From an uncultured Porphyromonadaceae bacterium (GTDB lineage: Bacteria; Bacteroidota; Bacteroidia; Bacteroidales; Muribaculaceae), in NCBI GenBank assembly GCA_900540625.1, contig UQGP01000003.1:57763-121762 (forward strand): a DNA stretch of 64,000 nucleotides, written 5' to 3'. Below, one piece after another: positions 53,012 through 61,991 of this stretch. The stretch's first letter is position 1. The number at the start of each line of letters is the position of its first letter. Below the pieces are notes generated by a model. The model was given only the letters and a program-made list of their open reading frames with translations. It was not told the origin of the DNA and ran no database searches. Made by a program: the position numbers and the translations under genes.

Positions 53012-55189
53012 ATGAAGCGCTTCCCTTTCACTAAACAGACAGACGCCATGCAGTGCGGAACAGCCTGCATGGTGTCCGTCTGTCGTTATTACGGGGTAAG
53101 ATACTCGGCTCGTTTTATCTCCGGCATGGGACAAATAGGCCATGAGGGTATGTCCTTACTCGGACTATCAAAAATGGCTCAACGACTCGGCTTCCGGACC
53201 ATAAACGTCTCGATACCCTTAGTCAAGTTGCAAGATCTTCCCCTACCCTGCATACTACACTGGAACCAGAACCATTTTGTAATTCTATACCGCATAGACG
53301 ACCATAGGCGCTACTACATCTGCGATCCGGCCAAAGGTCTATTGCGCCTAACCGAAGACGAATTCCTGAGCCATTGGGTCGGTGCATCCGACAAGGGCAT
53401 TGCCATGCTATTAGAGCCAACGGACAAATTCGGCACAATCGCAGAAGAACATATAACCACACCCTCGGCACTACGGTTTGTACTCGGATATATAAAGGAA
53501 TATAAAGCATACCTTTTTCAAATAGCCCTCGGCCTGGCTCTTGGTTGCCTATTGCAACTGGCAATGCCTTTTCTGACGCAATTCATAGTCGATAAAGGTA
53601 TCAAACGGCACGACATCGGACTAATATGGCTGATACTTGTCGGTGAAATGATGATAGTGGCGGGGCGCACAGCCACAGATTTCATACGTAGATGGCTATT
53701 ACTGCACATGTCCATGCGAATCAACATAAGCCTCGTCAGCGATTTCTTTATCAAACTGATGAAATTGCCGATGTCCTTCTTTGAGTCCAGGCTATTAGGA
53801 GACTTGCTGCAACGAGTGGCCGACCATAGCCGAATACAGTCGTTCCTGACCGGACAGGTGCTCAATGTGACCTTCGCCATACTAAGTTTTGCGGTCTTCG
53901 GCATAGTTTTGCTGATATACAACGGAGTGATTTTTGCCGTGTTTATGGGAGGCAGCATCGCTTACGCACTATGGATTGTACGCTTTCTGCGGCAACGCAA
54001 GATTCTTGATTACGAAACATTTGAGTATGAAGCTGTAAGCCAAAGCAAGACTTACGAGATGCTGTCGGCAATGCCCGAAATCAAATTGCAGAATTGTGAA
54101 AAACGGCGGCGTTACGAATGGGAAGACACACAAGCAGACCTCTTCGGGACACGCGTACGTGCGCTCAAACTGCAACAGATCCAAGAAACCGGAGCTATAC
54201 TCATCAACGAAATCAAAAACATCCTGATTACCGTATTGTCGGCCACAGCCGTCATCGAAGGCGAAATTACGCTCGGCATGATGCTGGCCATACAATATAT
54301 CGTAGGGCAGCTTAATTCGCCCATCGAGCAATTGATGTCCTTTGTATACTCCTGTCAAGATATGCGTATCTCACTTGAACGAATCAACGAAGTCCATCGA
54401 GGCAAAAATGAGGAGTTTTTTGCCGGGACTCGTACACGACTTGCCGAGACGGGAGACATCGTATTCGACCATGTATCGTTTAAATACGACCTCGACTCAC
54501 CCGAATATACATTGAACGATATCTGTATGTCAGTCCCCAAAGGTAAAATTACAGCTGTCGTGGGCGCCTCCGGCAGCGGTAAAAGCACATTGCTCAAGTT
54601 GATTCTCGGGTATTATCCGCCCCTATCCGGCACAATAGACATAGCCGGTGTAGATATTAGAGAATACAGCCCGCGTTGGTGGAGGAGCCAATGCGGAGTA
54701 GTGATGCAAAACGGATACATATTCTCAGAGAGTATCGAACGGAATATCGCCGCTGACGACTCTGAAATAGACCGCGACAAATTGGATTATGCCGCACGAG
54801 TGGCCAATATTTATGACTTTATACAATCACTTCCTCTTAAGTACCTCACGAAAATCGGGAACGAGGGCCTCGGGCTCAGCCAAGGACAAAAACAACGTAT
54901 ACTTATCGCTCGTGCTGTCTATCGCTCGCCTCAATACATTATGCTTGACGAAGCCACCAATTCGTTAGACGCGTCTAACGAGCGCGCAATTGTGGACAAT
55001 CTTGCCGAATTTTTCAACGGACGCACGGTCATCATCATTGCACACCGGCTATCGACAGTGCGCAATGCCGACCGGATAATCGTTCTCGACAACGGCCGAA
55101 TTGTCGAAACAGGCAACCACGATACACTTATCAAATCGCGCGGGACATATTACAACCTCGTCAAAGATCAACTTGAGCTCGGACAATGA
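53012..55189 (+). CDS. Peptidase C39 domain ABC transporter (bacteriocin/RiPP exporter)
   Basis: 725 residues, layout of PCAT transporters. The N-terminal C39 peptidase (1-140) is intact: oxyanion Q9 and catalytic C15 in QTDAMQCGTACM, H88 in NQNHFVILY and D105 in CDPAKG. Six transmembrane helices lie at about 160-440. The C-terminal ATPase has GASGSGKST (518-526), LSQGQKQR and a DEATNSLD Walker B. Such proteins cut double-glycine leaders and export the core peptide. The intact triad means the locus can still process a leader such as the one at 50511. Confidence 0.93.
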   Translation: MKRFPFTKQTDAMQCGTACMVSVCRYYGVRYSARFISGMGQIGHEGMSLLGLSKMAQRLGFRTINVSIPLVKLQDLPLPCILHWNQNHFVILYRIDDHRRYYICDPAKGLLRLTEDEFLSHWVGASDKGIAMLLEPTDKFGTIAEEHITTPSALRFVLGYIKEYKAYLFQIALGLALGCLLQLAMPFLTQFIVDKGIKRHDIGLIWLILVGEMMIVAGRTATDFIRRWLLLHMSMRINISLVSDFFIKLMKLPMSFFESRLLGDLLQRVADHSRIQSFLTGQVLNVTFAILSFAVFGIVLLIYNGVIFAVFMGGSIAYALWIVRFLRQRKILDYETFEYEAVSQSKTYEMLSAMPEIKLQNCEKRRRYEWEDTQADLFGTRVRALKLQQIQETGAILINEIKNILITVLSATAVIEGEITLGMMLAIQYIVGQLNSPIEQLMSFVYSCQDMRISLERINEVHRGKNEEFFAGTRTRLAETGDIVFDHVSFKYDLDSPEYTLNDICMSVPKGKITAVVGASGSGKSTLLKLILGYYPPLSGTIDIAGVDIREYSPRWWRSQCGVVMQNGYIFSESIERNIAADDSEIDRDKLDYAARVANIYDFIQSLPLKYLTKIGNEGLGLSQGQKQRILIARAVYRSPQYIMLDEATNSLDASNERAIVDNLAEFFNGRTVIIIAHRLSTVRNADRIIVLDNGRIVETGNHDTLIKSRGTYYNLVKDQLELGQ

Positions 55190-55199
55190 AACAACTGTT

Positions 55200-55397
55200 A
55201 TGGACAAAAAAACGCAAATAGACGACTCGCAACGATCGCCCAAAATACAAAGTATGCTTGGCGAAAAACTCCCATGGATTATACGACACGGCACATTATT
55301 GGTGTTAGCTGTATTTATTATATTGTCTGTCATTGTCCTTCTGACACCAATGTCTGACGACGGCGCAACCATATTCGACCTTTTAGTTGACAGATAA
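55200..55397 (+). CDS. 65-residue protein resembling only the membrane anchor of an HlyD adaptor
   Basis: The frame from ATG 55200 (MDKKTQIDD) begins 10 bp after the transporter. It has SPKIQSMLGEKLPWIIRHGTLLVLAVFIILSVIVLL, with one transmembrane helix (about 33-52). This pattern (polar residues, then PxWIIRxG and one hydrophobic helix) matches the N-terminus of Bacteroidetes HlyD family secretion proteins, which normally continue for over 300 residues. Here the frame ends 15 residues after the helix. It is either a truncated adaptor or a natural small partner of the transporter. No HlyD remainder is seen downstream. Confidence 0.55.
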   Translation: MDKKTQIDDSQRSPKIQSMLGEKLPWIIRHGTLLVLAVFIILSVIVLLTPMSDDGATIFDLLVDR

Positions 55398-55605
55398 ACA
55401 CTCCTTTTCCCAAAAAATTAAAGACCTGTCGCCCGCAACTGCGGCCGAATACAGCTCGTTTCCTTTCACTGAGGATGTCGGTGCCGATCATATCTTCTTA
55501 TCATTACGGGTAAAATACATATATATTCTACATATTATACTACACAATTCATACCCGGATTTCGACAAACAGCCCTTCCATCAACGGCGACATCTGTTTT
55601 TGCTG

Positions 55606-55636
55606 TTGCGTGTATAGCGCAAAATGCGTAAATTTG
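55606..55636 (+). promoter_or_regulatory. Promoter of the hydrolase-murF-like operon
   Basis: TTG (55606-55608), 20-bp spacer, TAAATTTG (55629-55636), 25 bp before the alpha/beta hydrolase start. Confidence 0.65.
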
Positions 55637-55661
55637 CACGTTAAAACCAGCTATTACGACT

Positions 55662-56462
55662 ATGGAACAGTCTCGGGACATCTATGTCGATGTCTGTGAT
55701 ATACATACGCATGTACATATCGCCGGAAACGAGGACGGTATGCCGCTTATTCTTATGCACGGCTGGGGGTGCAACGTATCCACCGTAGCCTCTATAGAAT
55801 CCGTATGCGCCGCCAACGGATGCCGCGTATACAATATTGATTTACCCGGATTCGGCCAAAGCTCCGAGCCTCCGTCCGTATGGGGTATCGAAGAATATAC
55901 CCGTCATATCGAAACTCTTGCAAAAGAGCTCGGCATCGTACGGCCCATACTTGTCGGACATAGCTTCGGTGGACGCATATCCATACTTATATCATCTCGC
56001 AACGATGTGCGTGCAGTCATATTGGTGGATGCAGCCGGAATCCGTCCGCGCCATAGCCTCAAATATTATCTCAAAGTTTACAGCTACAAAGCCGGTAGAC
56101 GCATAGCTTATGCTTTGCTCCCGCGCACCAAAGCCGAGGCTGTGGTCGAGCGAATGCGCCGCCGTCGCGGCTCGTCCGATTATGCCAATTCCACGCCTAT
56201 GATGCGTGCAATACTCAGCCGCTGCGTCGGCGAAGACTTAAGACTCGTTATGTCCTCTATCAAGGCGCCGACCCTGCTGGTCTGGGGCGAAAACGACACC
56301 GCAACACCTATCAGCGATGCTCATATAATGGAGAAATCCATTGCCGATGCCGGTCTGGTATCTTTTGCCGGATGCGGACATTATAGCTTCCTGGACAATC
56401 CCGTCGGGTTTAGCGCCGTAGTCGCATCATTTCTCAATTCACTCAAAGACAAGAAACAATGA
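55662..56462 (+). CDS. Alpha/beta hydrolase
   Basis: 266 residues. LMHGWGCN is the oxyanion turn, VGHSFGGR the nucleophile elbow with S101, and WGENDTATP supplies the Asp. GCGHYSFLDNP supplies the His. No signal peptide is seen, so the enzyme is cytoplasmic. Substrate is unknown. The stop overlaps the following murF-like start by 4 bp (ATGA), hinting at co-translation with a cell-wall enzyme. Confidence 0.9.
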   Translation: MEQSRDIYVDVCDIHTHVHIAGNEDGMPLILMHGWGCNVSTVASIESVCAANGCRVYNIDLPGFGQSSEPPSVWGIEEYTRHIETLAKELGIVRPILVGHSFGGRISILISSRNDVRAVILVDAAGIRPRHSLKYYLKVYSYKAGRRIAYALLPRTKAEAVVERMRRRRGSSDYANSTPMMRAILSRCVGEDLRLVMSSIKAPTLLVWGENDTATPISDAHIMEKSIADAGLVSFAGCGHYSFLDNPVGFSAVVASFLNSLKDKKQ

Positions 56463-58081
56463 CAACACAAATGACGATATTGGCATCTGCCGCCGCATTG
56501 GCTATGGCCGTAGCCCTATTCTTCGAACTGCGGCGCGACCTTATGATGCTGCAACAAAATTCATATCGCAACTCTCGATATATGCAATGGTTGCGCGAGA
56601 GCGGAGACAGCACTTCGATGTCAAGATTATGCGTTTTGATTATATTCTTTGTTGGTCTTACCAACTTGCATCTGTCTGTCGTTGCACTGGGAGCGGCGCT
56701 GCTATATGGCGTGATTCGGACATGGCAATTGGCCGCCAAGCGCTACAAAAAGCCGTTGGTGATGACGCGGCGTGCCGCCCGAATAATGGTCACATCAAGC
56801 ATCATTGCAATAGGCATTGCTTGCGCCTCAACGCTGCTGATCGGCGATGTATACGCACCTTACGCTTTTGTGGCGGCCGAGTCTCTCACTGCTTGTTTCG
56901 CTCTATCGCACGGCATAATTATGGCCGCCTGCTTCATATTGATTCCTGTCGAAGATGCCATCAATCGTCGCTACATCAACGATGCACGACGTCGTATTGC
57001 AGATATGCCACGTCTTAAAGTGGTCGGCATTACGGGTAGCTACGGTAAAACTTCGACCAAGCACTTTTTGAACCATATATTGGCCGAGCAATTCAGCGTC
57101 TGCATGACTCCGGGCAATTTCAACACTACGCTTGGTGTTGTACGTACCATACGCGAATATCTGAAACCATACGACGAGATATTCATCGCCGAAATGGGTG
57201 CAAAACAGCGTGGAGATATTCGCGAAATTTGCGATATCGTGCATCCCTGCATGGGCATTATCACTGCCGTAGGGCCTCAGCACCTCCAGTCATTTAAAAC
57301 CATCGAAAATGTACGCGACACCAAATTCGAATTGGCTGATGCCCTGCCCGCAGACGGATTCGCAGTAGTCAATAACGACTTCGAAATGATTCGTACACGT
57401 CAGGTGGACAATGTTGCGGTTGCTCGCTATGCAGTAGAGAACACTGACGGTGCGTCGTACTATGCTTGCGACATTACGACAACGGCTCATGGCACCTCAT
57501 TCACCATCGTAGGCCCCGACGACCTGCGACTGCAACTGCAAACCCCGCTGGTGGGACGTTGCAACATATCCAATATTACAGCGGCAGTAATCATAGCACT
57601 CAGGCTCGGGGTACCTGCCGCAAAAATCGCTGTAGCAGTACGCACGCTCAGCCAAGTGGAACATCGCCTGTCGGTGCGCCGTCTGCCGGGCTCGTACACT
57701 ATACTCGACGATGCATACAACAGCAATCCCGGTGGTGCGAAAATGGCGCTGGAAGTCCTTGCAGATATGGCTCGTGACAGTCACGGCCGAGCAATCATTA
57801 TCACTCCCGGAATGATTGAGTTAGGCGACCGACAAGAAGAGCTAAACCACGCATTCGGCACTCAGATAGGCCAAAAAGCCGACTTGGCTCTTGTCGTCGG
57901 GCAATACAACCATGACGCTATCATCCAAGGCATCGAAGAGTCGAAAAACGCAGAAGGTGGCCGAGGCACTGAAGTCCTTGCATTTGATACTTTTGCACAA
58001 GCGCAGCAATATATCATCGCCCATGCCGGCCAAGGCGACGTAGTCTTGTACGAGAACGACTTGCCCGACACTTTCAAATAG
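56459..58081 (+). CDS. murF: Membrane-anchored Mur ligase, MurF-like
   Basis: 540 residues. Residues 1-180 contain four or five hydrophobic helices (for example MTILASAAALAMAVALFFEL and LCVLIIFFVGLTNLHLSVVALG). The ligase core starts about 187: GITGSYGKT (190-198) binds ATP, NFNTTLGVVRTIRE and EMGAKQRGDI match the MurF substrate region, and YNSNPGGAKMALEVL is the MurF-type C-terminal signature. MurF adds D-Ala-D-Ala to the UDP-MurNAc-tripeptide. The membrane part is absent from most MurF proteins. A second, cytoplasmic MurF may exist elsewhere in the genome, so symbol assignment is tentative. Ddl, which makes D-Ala-D-Ala, follows 63 bp later. Confidence 0.8.
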   Translation: MTTQMTILASAAALAMAVALFFELRRDLMMLQQNSYRNSRYMQWLRESGDSTSMSRLCVLIIFFVGLTNLHLSVVALGAALLYGVIRTWQLAAKRYKKPLVMTRRAARIMVTSSIIAIGIACASTLLIGDVYAPYAFVAAESLTACFALSHGIIMAACFILIPVEDAINRRYINDARRRIADMPRLKVVGITGSYGKTSTKHFLNHILAEQFSVCMTPGNFNTTLGVVRTIREYLKPYDEIFIAEMGAKQRGDIREICDIVHPCMGIITAVGPQHLQSFKTIENVRDTKFELADALPADGFAVVNNDFEMIRTRQVDNVAVARYAVENTDGASYYACDITTTAHGTSFTIVGPDDLRLQLQTPLVGRCNISNITAAVIIALRLGVPAAKIAVAVRTLSQVEHRLSVRRLPGSYTILDDAYNSNPGGAKMALEVLADMARDSHGRAIIITPGMIELGDRQEELNHAFGTQIGQKADLALVVGQYNHDAIIQGIEESKNAEGGRGTEVLAFDTFAQAQQYIIAHAGQGDVVLYENDLPDTFK

Positions 58082-58144
58082 TTGGGAGACTAACTGCTTC
58101 AATATCTTAGCACAACATAAGCAAACAACAATACATTATGAATT

Positions 58145-59341
58145 ATGAAAACCAATATCGGTGTATTTTTCGGCGGACGCTCTACCGAACACGAAATATC
58201 CGTAATCTCGGCATCGCAGGCCATGAATGCCATTGACCGAACACTTTACGACATAACCCCTATATATATCACCAAGGGTGGACAATGGTATACCGGTGAA
58301 GCCTTGATGGAGGTTTCCAATTACCGAGACGTTCCGGCGCTGTTGCGCCGCTGCACCCCGGTATATATGCGTCCCATATATGGCGATACAGCGCTCTATA
58401 CCGATGCATCCTCGATGTTTGGCACCAAGGTCAAAAAAGTGACTACGCTTGACGTCATCATCCCGGTGCTTCACGGCGCCAATGGCGAGGACGGATCGTT
58501 CCAAGGTATCTTGCAGGCCACAGGCATACCTTATGCCGGATGTGACGTGCTGGCTTCGGCCAACGGCATGGACAAAATCACCATGAAGATGATACTTCGC
58601 GCTTGCGATATACCCGTGGTAGACTACACCTGGTTCACCGACCAACAGTGGTCTTCAGACCCTGACGCAGTTATCGCACAAGTCGAAAAAGCTCTGGCAT
58701 ATCCCGTAATTGTCAAGCCTGCCGACCTCGGTTCTTCCGTAGGTATAGCACGTGCTGACAATCGTGAGACTCTTGCCGAGAAAATCACAGAAGCAGCCAA
58801 ATACTCGACACGTCTCATCGTTGAACACCTTGTCGAACAACTCAAAGAGATCAATTGTTCAGTTCTCGGGACATGTGACGACTATCGGACCTCGGTACTC
58901 GAAGAGCCGATTAAAACCGGAGAAATCCTCTCGTATACAGACAAGTACATGGGAGGCAGCAAAGGCGCAAAAGGTATGCAAGTCTCTGCCAAACGAATCC
59001 CGGCCGAATTGGACGAAGATGTCACCAAACGCATCCAATTTCTCGCCGGAGAGACGTTTCGTGTATTGTCTTGCCACGGAGTAGCTCGCGTTGACTTAAT
59101 AATCGACGATGCTAACGGCTCGATATATGTCAACGAAATCAACACAATACCCGGCTCGCTATCCTTCTACTTGTGGGAGGCTTCGGGTATTACATTCAGC
59201 GAACTAATGTCACAACTGGTGTCTCTCGCGCTCAAGCGCGCCCGTCACCAAAGCCAAAAAGTTGTATCGTACGACCAAAACATATTTGCTCTCGGTGGCG
59301 GCACAAAAGGCGCCAAGGGGGCCAAAGGAGTTAAAGCTTAA
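58145..59341 (+). CDS. ddl: D-alanine-D-alanine ligase
   Basis: 398 residues. Family motifs are FGGRSTEHEISVISA at the N-terminus, HGANGEDGSFQG, the ATP-grasp stretch VKPADLGSSVGIARA, and EINTIPGS at the C-terminal metal site. It supplies D-Ala-D-Ala to the MurF-like ligase upstream. About 30 residues longer than usual, ending with a Gly/Lys-rich tail, FALGGGTKGAKGAKGVKA, with no counterpart in most Ddl proteins. A 20-bp hairpin terminator follows. Confidence 0.94.
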   Translation: MKTNIGVFFGGRSTEHEISVISASQAMNAIDRTLYDITPIYITKGGQWYTGEALMEVSNYRDVPALLRRCTPVYMRPIYGDTALYTDASSMFGTKVKKVTTLDVIIPVLHGANGEDGSFQGILQATGIPYAGCDVLASANGMDKITMKMILRACDIPVVDYTWFTDQQWSSDPDAVIAQVEKALAYPVIVKPADLGSSVGIARADNRETLAEKITEAAKYSTRLIVEHLVEQLKEINCSVLGTCDDYRTSVLEEPIKTGEILSYTDKYMGGSKGAKGMQVSAKRIPAELDEDVTKRIQFLAGETFRVLSCHGVARVDLIIDDANGSIYVNEINTIPGSLSFYLWEASGITFSELMSQLVSLALKRARHQSQKVVSYDQNIFALGGGTKGAKGAKGVKA

Positions 59342-59357
59342 TCATAGCAATACACCA

Positions 59358-59405
59358 CTGAATGTAATGTGCAGACATCGAAAGGTGTCTGCACATTACA
59401 TTCAG
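59358..59405 (+). terminator. Perfect 20-bp hairpin after ddl
   Basis: 59358-59377 pairs without mismatch to 59386-59405 around an 8-nt loop, followed by ATTTGTTT. Strong terminator of the hydrolase-murF-ddl operon. Confidence 0.85.
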
Positions 59406-59471
59406 ATTTGTTTACTATACTGCACATAACCCGTTAACGTCTAAGGCCAAAGCCGGCACAGACTTCCACGT

Positions 59472-60200
59472 ATGAACAAAAACCGCATAGTCTCTTTTAT
59501 ATGGCAGCATATTCTGCTGCTGTTTTCGCTGTTTCTAATGACACTTGGCGTGGCTCTATGTGTCCAAAGCCAACTGGGATCAAGCGTGATTTCATCACTC
59601 CCCTATGTATTCGAAAGCGCAGGCGCAAAGGGAGCTATGCCATCACTGACTATCGGTCAGTATACATACATCATGAATGTCGTGTTTGTCATTTTCCAAA
59701 TTGCCCTCCTCCGACGACAATTCGAAGCCGTCCAACTTTTCCAATTATTGATTGGGTTCGTTTTCGGTTCACTCATCGACCTGAACATGCTCTTGACTTC
59801 CACAATAGCTACCGATTGGCTACCGGGCAAAATCATATTGCAAATCGCCGGATGTACAGTGATGGGCTTTGGCATAGCTCTCGAGGTGAGATGCGGCTCG
59901 GTGACAATGCCCGGCGAAGGACTGCCGGTTGCAATAAGCCGTGTAACATCCATCGATTTTTCGACCGTCAAAATCGGATTTGACATCTTTATTGTGGTAT
60001 GCGCAGTGGTCGCGTGCTATGTATTCTTCGGACAGTGGTTATGGAACATTGTAGGTATAGGCACATTGTTTGCCATGGTATATGTGGGCGTATGCGTACG
60101 CTTTTTCGGCAAACACATCGGATGGTTTGAGCGTATGCTCAATTACCGCCCGGGGTTCAGGCGCTACATATACGGTTTGGCCCGATATTTATTCAAGTAA
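59472..60200 (+). CDS. Integral membrane protein, DUF6198/YczE-like
   Basis: 242 residues with five or six hydrophobic helices. VALCVQSQLGSSVISSLPYVFE near the start and TIGQYTYIMNVVFVIFQI are typical of the YczE/DUF6198 group, as I recall. In Bacillus, YczE-like proteins accompany peptide synthesis loci, but no role is established here. A Gly-rich loop (EVRCGSVTMPGEGLPVAIS) is present between helices. It faces the minus-strand oxidoreductase with a 12-bp gap. Confidence 0.7.
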   Translation: MNKNRIVSFIWQHILLLFSLFLMTLGVALCVQSQLGSSVISSLPYVFESAGAKGAMPSLTIGQYTYIMNVVFVIFQIALLRRQFEAVQLFQLLIGFVFGSLIDLNMLLTSTIATDWLPGKIILQIAGCTVMGFGIALEVRCGSVTMPGEGLPVAISRVTSIDFSTVKIGFDIFIVVCAVVACYVFFGQWLWNIVGIGTLFAMVYVGVCVRFFGKHIGWFERMLNYRPGFRRYIYGLARYLFK

Positions 60201-60211
60201 CTCGTAGATAC

Positions 60212-61792
60212 TTAAGCTGTCTGCCCTCGGTGATTCAGCGCTTCGGCCAACGCCTCGGCGCATCGACGTCCGTCAATAGCGGCAGACACGATTCCACCGG
60301 CATATCCGGCGCCCTCGCCACATGGATATAGGCCTAATACATCTGTATGCACAAGTGTCGCTTCGTCTCGCGGTATGCGTACCGGCGAACTGGTGCGCGT
60401 TTCAGCGCCTATGACGCAAGCATCCGCGCATAGGAAACCGCGATGACGACGCCCGAATTCGCTGAAGCCCTTCTGCAAACGATATGCTACAGCTTTGGGC
60501 AATAATTCGTCTACTCGCGCCGTATGTATTCCGGCGGCATACGAAGTGGGCGGTAAAGATGCCGATGGACGTGAAGCGACAAAATCTGTCATACGCTGTG
60601 CCGGAGCATTAAGACTGCCGCCGGATTCAAAGAACCTATGTTCGATAGTCTCCTGATAGTGCATCATTCGCAATACATCATCGCCTTCGACATCTTCAGG
60701 CAAAATCTCCACAACCATACCGCTGTTGGCCCAGCGTGTACCGCGGTTGCCGGGAGACATGCCATTGACCACCAATTCGCCCGGCGCACATGCCGCCGGT
60801 ATAATAAAACCGCCGGGACACATACAGAAAGAATATACCGCACGACCGTCCACTCGAGTCAACATCGAATATTCGGCAGCCGGCAGGTATTTGCCTCTTC
60901 CATTGGGGTTGTGATATTGTATTCGGTCTATGGCCTTCTGCGGATGCTCCAAGCGCACACCGACTGCAATGCCCTTAACTTCGAGCGTAAGTCCATTGTC
61001 TGCAAAAAAATGGTATATGTCTCGTGCCGAATGGCCGGTGGCAAGTATGACCGGGCCGTGAAACGTATCGCCGTCTGCTGTTGTCACTCCTACGGTATGT
61101 CGTACACCATCTATTTCTTTTATGTCTATCGAAATGACACGCGTGCCAAAATGTACTGCGCCTCCACAGCGCAGAATTGTCTGACGCATAGCCTTGATAA
61201 TGGCCGGCAAACGGTCCGAACCAATGTGTGGATGAGCATCTACGAGTATATCGTGCGAAGCTCCATGCTGATGGAATATATTTAGAATAACGTCCACCGG
61301 GCCGCGTTTGCGACTGCGAGTGTAAAGTTTACCGTCTGAATATGCCCCGGCACCACCTTCACCGAAGCAGTAATTGCTGTCAGCGTCTACAATACCGCAG
61401 CGACTGATGGCTGCAAGATCTACACGCCGGCTGTCCACATCCTTTCCACGTTCCAAAACTATCGGACGAATACCCAACTCGATAAGCCTTAGAGCGGCAA
61501 ACAACCCGGCCGGACCGGCACCTACAACGATGGCTTCCGGCGCATCTGCCCCCACCGGCTCAAACGTTACAGGCTGTGCAAGATCCACCGAAGTGTCGAT
61601 TTTGTCTATATGAACTATGACCGCAAGATTGACCTTCACATTACGTTGCCGTGCATCTATGGAACGGCGCACGATGTCTACGCGGCAAATGCGGTTGACA
61701 TCAATGTCCATCTTGGTGGATATATATACGCGCAAAAGTGCGTCATCGACAGCAGTCCGAGGATCTACAGTCAATTCTATACGCTCTGTCAT
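60212..61792 (-). CDS. NAD(P)/FAD-dependent oxidoreductase
   Basis: 526 residues. The Rossmann FAD motif GAGPAG is at 91-96, preceded by an N-terminal domain of about 90 residues. CFGEGGAGAYSDGKLYTR and GATGHSARD-like segments belong to the COG2509 group of FAD-dependent dehydrogenases (uncharacterised). No signal or membrane segment. The enzyme's substrate is unknown. The C-terminus contains GEGAGYAGGIVSAAIDGRR, the flavin-contacting end of this family. Confidence 0.88.
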   Translation of the reverse strand: MTERIELTVDPRTAVDDALLRVYISTKMDIDVNRICRVDIVRRSIDARQRNVKVNLAVIVHIDKIDTSVDLAQPVTFEPVGADAPEAIVVGAGPAGLFAALRLIELGIRPIVLERGKDVDSRRVDLAAISRCGIVDADSNYCFGEGGAGAYSDGKLYTRSRKRGPVDVILNIFHQHGASHDILVDAHPHIGSDRLPAIIKAMRQTILRCGGAVHFGTRVISIDIKEIDGVRHTVGVTTADGDTFHGPVILATGHSARDIYHFFADNGLTLEVKGIAVGVRLEHPQKAIDRIQYHNPNGRGKYLPAAEYSMLTRVDGRAVYSFCMCPGGFIIPAACAPGELVVNGMSPGNRGTRWANSGMVVEILPEDVEGDDVLRMMHYQETIEHRFFESGGSLNAPAQRMTDFVASRPSASLPPTSYAAGIHTARVDELLPKAVAYRLQKGFSEFGRRHRGFLCADACVIGAETRTSSPVRIPRDEATLVHTDVLGLYPCGEGAGYAGGIVSAAIDGRRCAEALAEALNHRGQTA

Positions 61793-61865
61793 ATTGCTTT
61801 ATTCTTTAGCACCGGTACTATTTCTATTATTATAGTACAAAGTATATTACGTTATTTTTAGAGAC

Positions 61866-61899
61866 TTACCCCTGCTACAATTATCTGTGACAGGGGTAA
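61866..61899 (-). terminator. Hairpin after the MlaD gene
   Basis: TTACCCCTG (61866-61874) pairs perfectly with CAGGGGTAA (61891-61899). It is 92 bp past the MlaD stop on the minus strand, with a weak U tract. Confidence 0.5.
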
Positions 61900-61991
61900 A
61901 TCTTTATGCTTACTTATTAGGTCATCTCCATAATTGGTACCACATACGTACTCGTCATGGTTATGATCAATGGCCGAATCAGGCCGTTGGC

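Noticed and set aside
55387..55617. A 76-residue frame starting with TTG after the HlyD-like protein
   Set aside because: No ATG, overlaps the preceding gene, and no family resemblance. It is not a frameshifted HlyD continuation as far as I can judge.
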